A model generated the notes under the pieces. It was not told the origin of the DNA, made no database searches, and saw only the letters and a program-made list of their open reading frames with translations. Shown here in pieces: positions 1 to 10,333 of a stretch of DNA of 64,000 nucleotides. Origin of the DNA: Lecanicillium sp. G3 (lineage: Eukaryota > Ascomycota > Sordariomycetes > Hypocreales > Cordycipitaceae); the NCBI GenBank assembly GCA_037575805.1, contig JAZHPD010000032.1, positions 1 through 64,000 on the forward strand, written 5' to 3'. The translations under genes were made by a program, and so were the position numbers. Numbering within the stretch: position 1 is the stretch's first letter; every line of letters begins with the position of its first letter.

Positions 1-92
1 CCCCCTTATTTTTTTTTTTGTTTTTTGTTTGTTTTTTTATTTTTTTTTTCCCCTGCGATTGTCACCCTATTCAATAAGCCCCCGTTCCGGTG

Positions 93-116
93 CCCCCCCC
101 CCCCCCCCCCCCCCCC
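93..116. repeat. Homopolymer C(24)
   Basis: An uninterrupted run of 24 C lies close to the window edge and just after a T-rich low-complexity stretch. Its exact length may be unreliable in any assembly. Confidence 0.9.
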
Positions 117-580
117 TACTTGCCTAGCTGTGCAGTCGAGCGCACGAAAAATGTGAATCCGAATCTGGAGGTTGGGGGAGAGTGCTACGAACCCTATCAT
201 TGCCCAGAGGTTCGGCTTAATGAAACAGAACATGGAGAAGTCATGTCGCCGCCGTTGGTCCTTTTTTTTACGAATCGGCTACAACGCGTCCGGGGAGACT
301 CGCCAGCAAGCGTTGCGGGTGAGCCGGCCCAATTGTAGTGGCCAGGGCCAATGTTTCAGTGACTTTTTCTACTGTTGCAGGCCGTGTAACTGGCCCATAG
401 TAAGGTGCACTTGCAAGGCACTGTAGTCCTTTACCCTCTCATTGGTCAATGCGGACAATATCGACCTTATCAAAACCGGAAACAGAGCCCCTGTGATCAC
501 TAGTCCTGGTTTATCGCCAAAGTCAAAGACTGGCGCGACGAAGGCTGCGAGCAGTGAAAAGCGGGGTTTGCAGGCTAACC

Positions 581-600
581 TACGGAGTACGGAGTACGTA
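581..600. repeat. Tandem copy of the TACGGAGTAC motif
   Basis: Two overlapping copies of TACGGAGTAC in tandem. Single copies of the same motif, in either orientation, recur in intergenic DNA elsewhere in the window (near 1696, 5115, 29983, 30155 and 61326). Confidence 0.7.
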
Positions 601-1613
601 TACACAGCACAGCTCAGCCTGGCTGCATTTGAGTGGCAGTTGCTCGTATACTGAACAGTCGCTACAACTTGGCCACGCCGAAATTTCGCACATGTGCTCA
701 GGCCCGTTCGTCATAGGACGGGCATGCGGGGTAGACAGAGTGGCGAAGACTCTTCAACAAGTTTATCACTCCCGGAGCTGGTAGTGGTGAACCTCTCTCA
801 CAGTTTGGTCTAGGTGTTTGCAGAGCAACACCATGGGAGTCCACGGGGATCTGTCCCCGGATGCAATGGGCCTTCGTAGGATTTTGATTATGCCTGCAAG
901 TAGGCTGGTGCGCCAGAGCGAGGTCCCCACGCCGTAATCCGTACTGTAACCCCTGCTGATTAAGGATGAGTGGGCGGCTGCATAATAGGTGGCCTGATTT
1001 TAAGTGCGGTTGTTTGCTCGGTCGTCTAAAATGTGACCGCGATCGCCGGATATGACCGTTTGCTTCGGCTCAGGAGACGCGGCTATCGAACTGCGCTATT
1101 ATTTCCAGCGTCATGTGCTTACATGCGAAAAGGGAATCGGCCATAGGCAGGATATAAGTGAGGAGATAATAAAGCATCCCCACCAGCCTTGTTTTGGTGA
1201 CCGGCCAGGCTGATTAGGCACACGGCGGTAACGCTCTTCCTGAAAGTACTCCTGCACGCGGCGCGGCATGTCACCACCCGCCACGCAGGAATTTGCCCGA
1301 GGTATGCCGCAACTGAGAGCACGCACCAAAGTGAGCTAACGCGGCCATGCAGGACTTGGTGAAGGAGGTGGGAAAGACGGCCCGCCCCCCGCAGCTAACA
1401 AGTTAGTGGTTCACTAACTAGCTCATCCTCCCCCAACCAGATACCCACCGTTTTTGTGCCTGGTTTCGCGAGCCAAGCGACCGTTCTAACCAGCGCGAAA
1501 ATCGCACATCTATGGAGAATAGACTTCATCATTAATGCAATATATTTCCGCGTGGGACAAGGCTGGATCGAGGCAGGGTGATGGAAGCCGAAAAATAAAA
1601 GAAAAAGAAGAAG

Positions 1614-1679
1614 AAAAAAAAACAGGTTGGGAGGCTCGAACGGCAAACTGTGTGAAGGACCTGCCACCAGCTCCCAAAC
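1614..1679 (-). other. tRNA-like hairpin relic with T-run
   Basis: Read on the minus strand, a stem arm (1671-1679) pairs with a second arm (1626-1633), like a tRNA acceptor stem. The second arm is preceded by GTTCGAGCC (1641-1633), which fits a pol III B box/T-loop. Nine T follow at 1622-1614, as at a pol III terminator. Only about 55 nt separate the ends and no anticodon arm folds, so this is at best a decayed tRNA or tRNA-derived element. Confidence 0.3.
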
Positions 1680-2514
1680 ATGAATACAGTAACTTTACTC
1701 CGTACTTTGCTCACCAAGCTCCACTTGGGCGCGCACCGCAATTCGAACGTGCATGCGAAAAGGTGAAAATACCAGCGGAAGTGCCAACGGAATTGCGCAT
1801 GAAGCTGCGGGAAAATGCAGACAAATATGCAGCCGACTGACCGACATGGGCTTAGCCGTGCAATGTTTGGTCACACGTCACAGTCCCTCTTTCCACCAGC
1901 TGCTTCTCCCGCCATCCAACACGGGTTTTCAAATATATATTAGGTTGCGCCGCCAAGCATCCTGCGGTTTGTCGGGTTGAGCGTTCCTCACCACGCCGAA
2001 TGAACGCCAGCGCCTGCCTGCTTGACAAGGCGGCACTGGCGTTTCTAGATGCATTTGACTTTACTCGAGACGATACTGACAATCTGTTTGTGCCAACAAC
2101 ATTCGAAGGCTCCATTTCCTGTTTTGAGTTCGCTTTACAGGGCCCAGATCAGACCAACTCTCCTCATTGTTTGGCGGCGGCCTTCATGCTCAGCATGGTT
2201 CATGTAAGAGCATTTTATAAGAACAGGCCGAAACTCAGCCACTGTACTAATGTATGAATGGTTAGAAATGGACCATCACGTCAAGCAAGTCTTGCTAAAA
2301 TATTCTCAGGCTAAGTTAATCTATATAATTATTAACTAAGATATATATCAACCACTAATTAGAATATATAAATATAATTTTTATTGACTAGGTATCTATT
2401 TATGCTTCTGCATTTACATAAAGCTATAGGGAAAAACCTAATATAATTTAGGAAAAACCTATACCAAAGCATTTTACAAAAGAATCTCCCTAGTTTCAAA
2501 TTTATAGAACCATA

Positions 2515-2871
2515 CTAATAGTCCTCATCAGGATCAACGAGTGTACAGCACTTGAACTTTTCTCCATCTACGCACTGCGCCCCGTCGCCCTTGGTATCAG
2601 AGTCCCTATATTGCCACCCAGAGGGGCACCCCGAAGCCTCACAAAATGGAGCTGTGCCGAACCACTTGCATCTTACTACCTTTTCTGGTGGACACTGCTC
2701 CTTGCAGCGATCTTTGCATTGTCTCCATGGGTATGTATTGGTGCCCGTCGGTTGGGGACAGTTATTTGTGCACTCGTAGAAATCGCATTGTTGGCGGCCA
2801 TCCAGCTCAGCAGCAGGTGCAGCCGCGGCTAGCCCGACGACAGCTGAAAGTACCAATAGGGGCAGTTGCAT
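2515..2871 (-). CDS. Small secreted 12-cysteine protein (effector-like)
   Basis: This intron-less gene encodes 118 residues. Residues 1-18 form a typical signal peptide (hydrophobic core LLVLSAVVGLAAAA, then AP), so the product should enter the secretory pathway. The mature part has 12 cysteines (29, 34, 38, 52, 56, 60, 68, 77, 82, 100, 108, 109), enough for six disulfides. The C-terminal half has a C-x-W-F-G-T-A-P-F-C ... C-P-x-G-W ... CC arrangement that I associate with small unnamed secreted proteins of filamentous fungi. No enzyme motif is visible. The acidic tail ends DPDEDY. It lies alone between AT-rich segments with a TATA-like site about 100 bp upstream. Effector, antimicrobial or surface-coat roles are possible; the sequence does not decide. 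Confidence 0.8.
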   Translation of the reverse strand: MQLPLLVLSAVVGLAAAAPAAELDGRQQCDFYECTNNCPQPTGTNTYPWRQCKDRCKEQCPPEKVVRCKWFGTAPFCEASGCPSGWQYRDSDTKGDGAQCVDGEKFKCCTLVDPDEDY

Positions 2872-2967
2872 TGCTTCGTGATATTATAGTAAACCGTTGG
2901 AAAAATTTGAATGTAGAAAGACTGAAGTCTATCATCTAAATTTTTGGTAGAATGAGTTAGAGCAGGC

Positions 2968-2976
2968 TATATATAA
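2968..2976 (-). promoter_or_regulatory. TATA-like element of the 12-cysteine protein gene
   Basis: TATATATAA on the plus strand reads as TTATATATA on the coding strand. It ends about 97 bp upstream of the ATG at 2871, a usual TATA distance for fungal genes with short leaders. The surrounding DNA is AT-rich, so chance occurrence is possible. Confidence 0.4.
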
Positions 2977-4730
2977 GCTCGTCTTGTTGATCTTATATGC
3001 CAAGCAAATCAGCACATCCGGTCTACTGATCGGCTCATAACTACTACTATGTCTAATGAATATAAGCCAAAGATACTATGGCTAGGTAAGTCTAAGACAA
3101 ATATTTAAGGTGCAAATTTTTACTACTATTATTTTGTTTATATTTATTAGGCTTCTTAATTATTTCGTCTATTAATCTATTTTTCTCTCAGTAAATTAAT
3201 ATAATATTATTATCCTAGAATATATAATTACTAATATAATAAGAACTAGCCTATAATAACTATTGACTTAAGGGTAACAGGTTAGTATGCCATAGTATTG
3301 GTAAAATATTTAAATTCAAATAATATGGCAGGGCTGCTTAGAGTTGTTGCTACCCCGATTTTTTGTGGCACTTGATGGTAATCTCTCCGCTACAACTGTC
3401 TCACAGCGTGTCCTTGTCTTGTTACCTAGCCGCTCTGAACGCTTATATTTCTCGGCAACTGTAATACGCCATATCCCGCGCAGCTCAGTAGAAGGCGGAA
3501 TTGCTCTCAATTTAGCAAGCCTTAAGCTCACATACTTCATCTCGATAAGTATTATAAAACTAAAAGTAGTCGCCTCTATATAGTGGTATCCTAAACCAAC
3601 TTTTATCAACCACCTTGGCGAGAGAGCTATCTTCGACTGCAAAGTATGCCGGACAATACTAGCTGTGCTAGGTGCTATTTACTGGTAATCTTATTGGTTG
3701 ATGTTTCTATTGTAGACCGTCTCGGCTGTGCCTATTACCTATCTCACTCTCGGCATTCACAGGTGTGATGTTCACACGAGGAGAATGAAACCTCCAAACA
3801 GACGTCACACCCAACTTCTCGCCACGGCCAAGTGGAGAACTCTGAAACATAATATAAAGTTGTCTGGCAATCAAATGGCTATTTTACAGCTTTTGAGTGG
3901 CATTTGCCACACGATTATAGGGATATTCAGCCCGTATATGTCAATTGTCGGGTATTATACCAGACTCGTTGGATTCCTGAGGCAGTATTCTTCTCCGAAC
4001 GAATATTACAAGACATTAAAGGTTGTAATAATGCCACTTTGTTATTTATTTTATTCCGCCTTTAAACCATTCGTCCTACGCCTGTGATGTCCTCCTACTA
4101 TAACTCTCTCGGCGTCAACTATGGCGGGAGCCTGTTATGAATAACAAGCGTCTCTTACTAGCAAAGTGGTAGGTAGAATCCGCATATTACGACGATCGCA
4201 GCGATATTTGCGCCGTGAAGGTATAGCTAGCTAGAATATGCTACTTCAGTGATAGACATGATAAATCCTGACGCCAAAAACAGGCGTGCAGAGCTGTGGC
4301 AGATACCTCTGCTCTCGCATCTCTGCCAAAGGTAGAGCATACACTAATACTCAAAAACAGCCTAGTCTCGAAAAAGGATACCTGGCGGGGGTACGAATAA
4401 CGGCAGGTACGTAGTAGACAACATAAATCCCGATCATATTTCACTAGCTGGTCGTCGGGGGCGAGCTAATCTTGGACAATGACGTTTTGGGGTGGTATTC
4501 CGACTGAGACTGCATCCTTTATTTTATTTTATTTTTTTTCGTGCCGAACCGAGACAAGTGCAATTCTTGAGTGTCTACTGTCGCGCTATATATTTCCACG
4601 GCACAGACATCGAGTGGATATCTAACTCGTCAAAAAGCGAGCATCTCTGGCACAAAGGTCTTAAGTAGGGTTCTTCGGACCCTCGCTGCCCATGTCTTGT
4701 ATCGAAGCGGGCCATATCTTCCGAGACGTT

Positions 4731-4773
4731 GAAAGCTGAAAGCTGAAACCGAAAGCTGAAAGCTGAAAGCTGA
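4731..4773. repeat. GAAAGCT tandem repeat
   Basis: Five GAAAGCT units with one GAAACC interruption: two units, the interruption, then three units. It is a minisatellite-like tract in gene-less DNA. Confidence 0.85.
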
Positions 4774-5114
4774 TATCACGCGTGGAGCTTGCATTTGAGT
4801 CGATTACTGGAAAAAGTCTCCATGTTCAGGAGCAGCAGTCGATTCGGATTAGTACCAGCGAGTCAGACATAACTGGCTCGATAGATATCTTTCGCGCATT
4901 TTAATACACCTCTTTACTTCATCTCTAAATTCGCGCAGGGAGCAGTGACGACGTGCTTGAACCATGAGGGTGGGCGTGGTACCACTTCCGTGTATGCACA
5001 GGGGGCTGATTAATCCGAACAAGTTCGATTTCGATTGGGTCTGAGCCCTTGGACCGCCTATACCAAACATAAGAGACAGCGGCGGAAAGAAAGTCACTCG
5101 TCCCTCGCTCCAAT

Positions 5115-5125
5115 GTACTCCGTAC
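5115..5125. repeat. GTACTCCGTAC motif copy
   Basis: A perfect copy of the intergenic 11-mer in which two GTAC arms flank TCC. See the finding on this motif. Confidence 0.7.
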
Positions 5126-6657
5126 AGCACTGTGTGCGGGGTGTCCCACTCAAACTCCCTTCCGTCGTTATCTCTTTTAGCCGGCTAGTGACTTCGTCGT
5201 TCCAAACAAAAATAATCTTTCTATAATTTTGGAAATAAAAAGCGAGGGCTTAGAAAAAAGTGTGTTTAAAGTGTCTCTCGACCGGATTGGTGTGTAGCCA
5301 GGTGATACCATCCACTCCTGCCGTCGCTCATGCTTGAACGTCGGTCGCTACGCTCCCTTGGGACTCACTTCTTTCGGCCCCATCACGGCCCTTGTCGAAA
5401 TCAACATTCCGAAACAAATGTACACTGTCCGGAGTTAGAGCATATGCCACCTGTCCCCGCAAAGAATGATAGGTGTCTCTGGTACTAAGGTAGGTTGTCA
5501 TCCTTCAGCTCTCTGCTTTAGGCAGCTGATCATATCTTAGTTTTCATCCTTTATAAAATTATAGAGTAGATACCCCTAGGCCGATGCTATCTGCGATCAT
5601 CATCATATATTACAGTTACTACCGCCACAGGTGTCATAGCATCTCTTCGAAATCCAGATTAAAAATACCTCGTGCAGTAGTGAGGAGATATTGAACAACT
5701 TCACTTTTCTACATTTGACAGCATGGAGCTAAACTCTTAAGCAAGCCATACCATGTAGTGTCTTCCAAAAAATAAACGCACAGCATGCTATGATATTCTC
5801 TGGTGCTCTGTTACAAGCTTACTTTGTGTACATAGAAATGAAGTAGGTGCATTGGCTTCATTGAGACAAAGGCGCCATGCCCTATTCTTACACACATATA
5901 TAGCAACTTGTTATACAGTGCTTGAGTAAACTATCGGACTCTAAATAAATTTTCAACGCGAAACGCACGGCGGAAAACAACCGGCACAGTGTCTTCTGTC
6001 TAAATAAGCCAATACAGGCAAAAGGTTGCTAACTCCGAAGGGCAGTACTATCAAAACTCGACAGGGTTTGTTGTATTTACTCCAGTTAATCGGTTGAACA
6101 GATATATTAGTGACACCACATATCTTCGCAATGCTCCGTTCTCGGCATGGCTTCTCTAGAATGGTTCGTAATGTGCGAAGGACTTCGCGGAAAAGAGCAT
6201 GGTTCACTGACTCGAGTGGCTCATCCTGGGAGTATATTGCGCCCCGGCAAGGCGCTCTCCTCCAGTTGCTTCAGGTATTGCACGGGAATGTCAGCATCAT
6301 CAAGCATCACATAGCCTCCGATTTCTTACCACACAGGCACAGAAATAACTCTCGGGCCTTCTCAAGGGGTCTTCTACCACAATATCCGAGTCACGATAAG
6401 GTGTAATGCACACAATCAGTATGGGAAAATGCATTTGTTCTGTATTTTGAAAACTCCTTTACGCGCTGTAGCCATTATGGCAAGTAAAGGTAAAGTACGC
6501 CTTAGTAATGAGCGAAACCCGCTTTCAGTCGGCCGAGCTTAAACTCCAGTGGGGAGAACTCCATGCAACGCTGAAGCTTACATCTAAAATCTCATTTCCG
6601 GCCGTTGGCTAGCCTGTAAACCTCTTCCTGGACTTGGCGGAAACCAAACCAACCAAT

Positions 6658-6888
6658 CTAACACTTCAAGCAATATTTCCCCGTGCAGGCACCTGTGCCC
6701 GCTCTGCACTTGCTGCAGCAGTAGTCTGATGTGATAGGAGGCGGCACAACAATGAGCCGTTTCTCCAAGCCTTCGCCAGACAGTTCCGGCATAACTTTAT
6801 CCCAGTCTTCGAGCGATAGTTCTGTCATAACAGGACCAGCCAACGCCAACCCAGTGAAGGCAGTCAAAAAAACGAGAGTAAACTTCAT
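6658..6888 (-). CDS. Secreted pro-peptide with Kex2 site and six-cysteine mature peptide
   Basis: A 76-residue intron-less gene. Residues 1-18 are a signal peptide (KFTLVFLTAFTGLALAG). Residues 19-42 are an acidic pro-segment rich in E and D. The dibasic pair K43-R44 is a canonical Kex2 cleavage site. Cleavage there would release 32 residues (45-76), starting LIVVPPP and containing six cysteines (57, 58, 61, 68, 73, 76); the last residue is itself a cysteine. Spacing is CC-x2-C-x6-C-x4-C-x2-C, compatible with a small disulfide-knotted peptide. I do not recognise the family. A TATA-like element lies about 105 bp upstream. The nearest gene, a flavin oxidase at 8517, is divergent. The role could be a signalling, antimicrobial or host-directed peptide. 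Confidence 0.75.
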   Translation of the reverse strand: MKFTLVFLTAFTGLALAGPVMTELSLEDWDKVMPELSGEGLEKRLIVVPPPITSDYCCSKCRAGTGACTGKYCLKC

Positions 6889-8516
6889 CGTTGTAGTGAA
6901 TAGTAAAATAGAATGAACTTGTCAGGCTTTTGGTTGGCTAAGGTAGTGCTTTGATGATACGCTACACCTCCTGTCGAGGGAGTCAAAGGCTCTATAAATA
7001 CAAGACTCACACTAGGGTGGCAATAATCACTATGACATGTCTATTCTACATCCAATGTGTTCACATGCTTCCGACTAGGACATGTAACAGTGAAACAGTG
7101 CACAAAAATTGACAAGCTAAGATTGCCACGTCAAGTGCATTCAAAACAAAATTTGATAATTGGGTAAGATACATCACAGTGTCTAAAACTTCAATGCTCA
7201 GATCGTACGGGCTGATGCTAATGAGTTGTCAGTGTTTGACAACAAAGACGGCAGATCGAGTGATTTTCAGTCACTACTAATAAGACTATGCCACGTAGCT
7301 ATTTCTGTTGTGTCTCGTTTGCTACCCGAAACATGCCGTCGCCTGCGGAGATATGTGTTAGGACACCTTTGTATGAGATATGTGAGACTTGCGCGGAGGT
7401 GTCCTTATTCGACTTGACATCTTCATTCGCCACTGCTATACCGGAAGTTATCAAGTCCACCTTCTTCTTGTCCTGGTGCTCACCACTTGCGCTACCCATG
7501 CGGTACACAAGTCTTTCTGAAAGGTTGACAAAGGTCTGACCCTCAATTCCTCAAGTAGTATCACTGCGATTGCTATGCCTTAGTTGAGATTTATCAACTA
7601 GGTCTACAAATAGACTTTTATAAGCCAAGGGATCGAGACGCGTACGTTTACAAAGCGTCAGCGGTTAATCAGTGTTACTATAAACGTGAAGGCCGGATGG
7701 AACAAGACACGGGCGTCTCCAATCTGTAGCAGTGTTTGCCACAGTCGGCTAGCAACAGTCGCAGGACTAAGTGCAGGGTGTTGATGCACCCTCAAATGGG
7801 ACATTCGATACTACGTAGGTGTTGATCGATATAACGTCTTCTCAGCCGCGTCGCCGCTTTTATAAAGCCGAGGTGTCTCATCTACGCCCTCCATCTTGTG
7901 ATTTGTCTCTGGTATTGCAGGATTACGTCGTGGAAGCGATACGTGTGCTGCCGATTGGCGACCAGTTATCGAATACAGTATCTCTCGCGCAGAGCAGTTA
8001 TGGACCATAGAGAGTGCTGTGGTTGATTGAAGAACTAAGTTGTACTATGGTCGGGGCCCTCTAGACATCCAAAGGGGGTGGGTATCGGAATAGGGGCAAA
8101 ATACCAGCCAAATGGACCCGCTTTTATGTACTTATGCCCCCAGCGGTGTCTTATCACACCCAGCGGCCTGACAGTATCCGTTTCCCGCCGTATCAATCAG
8201 CAGCTTTGGCTAGAAATTGCACCCACGACGCGTTAGCAGCCTGGCCAAGCAAGTTCTAGGTGGACCCTCTTGCACTGCACCTGGGTCACATCCAGACAGC
8301 ACCGTGCTTTTCGTTCTCCTGATCACTGCGCGCAGGTGGAGGCTACAGGAAGGTATTGCAATCGGCAAGATTGTCTGAGATGCTCAACACAGTAGTTACC
8401 CTGAGGGTCTAGAAAATTGCGACATGTCTAATAGTAAGGCCGCCTCCACAATATCTCGTGTGCCCGCTGGCAATGCATGAGTGTCAGATAAAAAATCGCT
8501 GCGGTTTCAATAGCAC
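6889..8516. other. Divergent intergenic region, no gene assigned
   Basis: This 1.6-kb interval separates the minus-strand pro-peptide gene from the plus-strand FAD oxidase and should contain both promoters. Short frames on the minus strand (7299-7508 and 7811-8008) have a fairly protein-like composition but no start context, partner exons or family match that I recognise. Confidence 0.45.
6993..7000 (-). promoter_or_regulatory. TATA-like element of the pro-peptide gene
   Basis: TATAAATA on the plus strand reads TATTTATA on the coding strand, about 105 bp upstream of the ATG at 6888. Distance and sequence fit a core promoter. Confidence 0.4.
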
Positions 8517-10333
8517 TTGAATCCAAGCAAATTGAGGAGCTACTTGTTTTCCAAAATGTTCTTTCAATATCGTCGCGGAACTTCATATCAACCAATCCCA
8601 TCGGTACCTATAACGCGAGAGCCACTCAAACAATCATCTTCTCTATGCACCCACGTTCCCGAGAAAACTTGGTCTCCTGGTACCTCTTTCCGCGAAGTAT
8701 GGCAGACCTCTAAGGAGAAACTTGAAAAGAGCAAAATACTCACCTGGTCCATGTGCATTTTAACATTGTTGCTGGCAGTGGCCTCTTTATCCGTCGCGCT
8801 TATCGTCAGGCAAGATACACTTACGTCGTGTCTTGTATCTAGGGGCGTCCCACATGTAGCCAAAGGAACTCCGGAGTGGGATCGAAGTGTTTTGCCCTAC
8901 AACCTCCGAATGGTATTTACGCCAGCTGGAGTGGCAGTTCCTCAATCAGTCGAGCACATTCAAGCCGCGGTTTGCTGTGCGGTAGAAAACGGAGTGCGAG
9001 TCACCGCTAAAGGAGGCGGCCACAGTTTTGGTTCTTATGGGCTTGGAGGCGAAGATGGCCATTTGGTGATTGACTCAAGAGAGATGAGTAGCGTCAGTGT
9101 AAACGACCATGGTATTGCGACCATCCAGCCAGGAGCGCGGCTGGGGCATGTTGCAGTGTCCCTATTCGAACAGGGTCGTAGGGCGATCGCCCACGGTTCA
9201 TGCCCAGAGTAAGTGAATTATCTCGGAAATCATAATGTCGCAAGTATTGATTCGCATAGTGTCGGTATATCCGGGCATGTTCTTCACGGCGGATACGGCA
9301 TGAGTTCACGAGCTCGGGGCCTCACACTAGATTGGCTTAGAGGTGCCAAGGTTGTTCTCGCCAATGGTTCGATGGTACACTGTTCGACAACTGAAAATGA
9401 TAACTTGTTCTGGGCTCTGCGTGGCGCTGGCTCTTCATTTGGCATTGCTGCTGAGTTTGAGTTTGAGACTTTCAAAGCACCCGAGCAAGCTATCCAATTT
9501 TCTATCCGCTTCACCTGGACTGAAGCCGAAGCATTCCGAGGTATAAGAGCTATACGAGATTTTGTAACTGCAGCTCCGAAGGAGCTGAGCATTCTGCTCT
9601 TTATCACATCTATCGACCAACGAGTCGAAGGTTTATACTATGGGTATCAGAACGATCTCAATACGTTAATCAGTCCCTTGCTGGACAGACTCGGCACAGT
9701 TGAGCTGAACATGACGTCGCTGGGATGGATTGGCGGATTGGAGCATTTTGCATATGGCCGCCCACTGGATCCGACGGGACCCAACATTATGGTAAGATCC
9801 AGTGACGAACCTTGCTACGCGAGTGCTAACGGTACCCTGAGCATGACAATTTATACGCAACCAGTCTCATGGTACCTGTTATTACAGACCCCCAAATAAA
9901 GTCCTTTGTGGCAACATTATTTGCGAATATTAAAGACTCTTCAGCTCTCCATGGTTGGGCTGTAATTATTGAATTCTATGGTGGGAAACAATCGGTCATC
10001 AATAATATCGACCCTTCCGAGACAGCTTTCTTTCATCGGGACAAGGCAATTCTTTTTCAATTCGCTATTCGAGGCTTCCAAAATACATTTCCCGATGCCG
10101 GCTTCAGTCTCGTTCAGAGCTTTCGGGATAGCATCACCAATAGTACAACGGACGCTAATTGGGGCATGTATGCTAACTACTTGGATGCTCGTCTTGATGC
10201 GCATGAGGCGGGAAAATTGTATTGGGGAAACAATACAGCACGGCTTCAAAAGATCAAGTTAGAAGTTGATCCTAATCGGGTATTCTGGAATCCCCAGGGG
10301 ATCGAGCCTGTTGAAGATGCGAATGCAAATTAA
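8517..10333 (+). CDS. Berberine-bridge-type FAD-linked oxidase, membrane-anchored
   Basis: Three exons (8517-9208, 9260-9791, 9842-10333) give 571 residues; the 51- and 50-nt introns have GTAAG-type donors and the second has a CTAAC branch site. Without splicing, the frame stops at 9210. Family members oxidise alcohols, sugars or alkaloid-like substrates with covalent FAD. The FAD_binding_4 domain has the GGGHS motif for histidyl-FAD, and the exon 1/2 junction creates GSCPDVGISGH, whose cysteine fits the second covalent FAD bond. The C-terminal BBE domain ends with YWGNNTARLQ ... FWNPQ. A hydrophobic segment at about residues 78-102, after a hydrophilic tail, suggests a signal anchor rather than a cleaved signal peptide. 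The start was chosen as the first codon of the open frame (listed as M, but the triplet at 8517 is TTG); the ATG at 8554 may be the true start. A Zn2Cys6 regulator gene follows on the same strand. The substrate is unknown. Confidence 0.85.

Larger units (their letters stand above)
1..2514. other. Gene-less left edge
   Basis: I see no supportable gene here. The first 50 bases are almost pure T, followed by a 24-base C run. Open frames are short, overlap on both strands and resemble no family. A tRNA-like hairpin (1614-1679) and two copies of the GTAC-N3-GTAC-type motif (581-600, 1695-1705) are the only structure noticed. From about 2270 the DNA becomes very A+T-rich. Confidence 0.6.
2872..6657. 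other. Gene-less, partly AT-rich interval
   Basis: About 3.8 kb without a recognisable gene. The first 1.2 kb is strongly A+T-rich, with many TATAAT-like words, as is the stretch before the preceding gene. Frames such as 3316-3642 (minus, 108 aa) and 3728-4087 (plus, 119 aa) have no family resemblance and no gene signals. A short GAAAGCT tandem repeat (4731-4773) and one GTACTCCGTAC motif (5115-5125) are present. It may be decayed repeat DNA. Confidence 0.5.

Noticed and set aside
1..50. T-rich sequence at the window edge considered as telomeric
   Set aside because: No TTAGGG/CCCTAA repeats; simply low complexity.
1535..1840. 101-codon plus-strand frame
   Set aside because: Begins with Lys/Glu runs from an A-rich tract and reads through the tRNA-like hairpin; no homology recognised.
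3316..3642. 108-codon minus-strand frame in the AT-rich interval
   Set aside because: Considered as a transposon relic, but no transposase or reverse-transcriptase motif was found.
7299..7508. 69-codon minus-strand frame between the pro-peptide gene and the oxidase
   Set aside because: Composition is protein-like, yet there is no family match, no clear start context and no joining exon. Left open rather than called.
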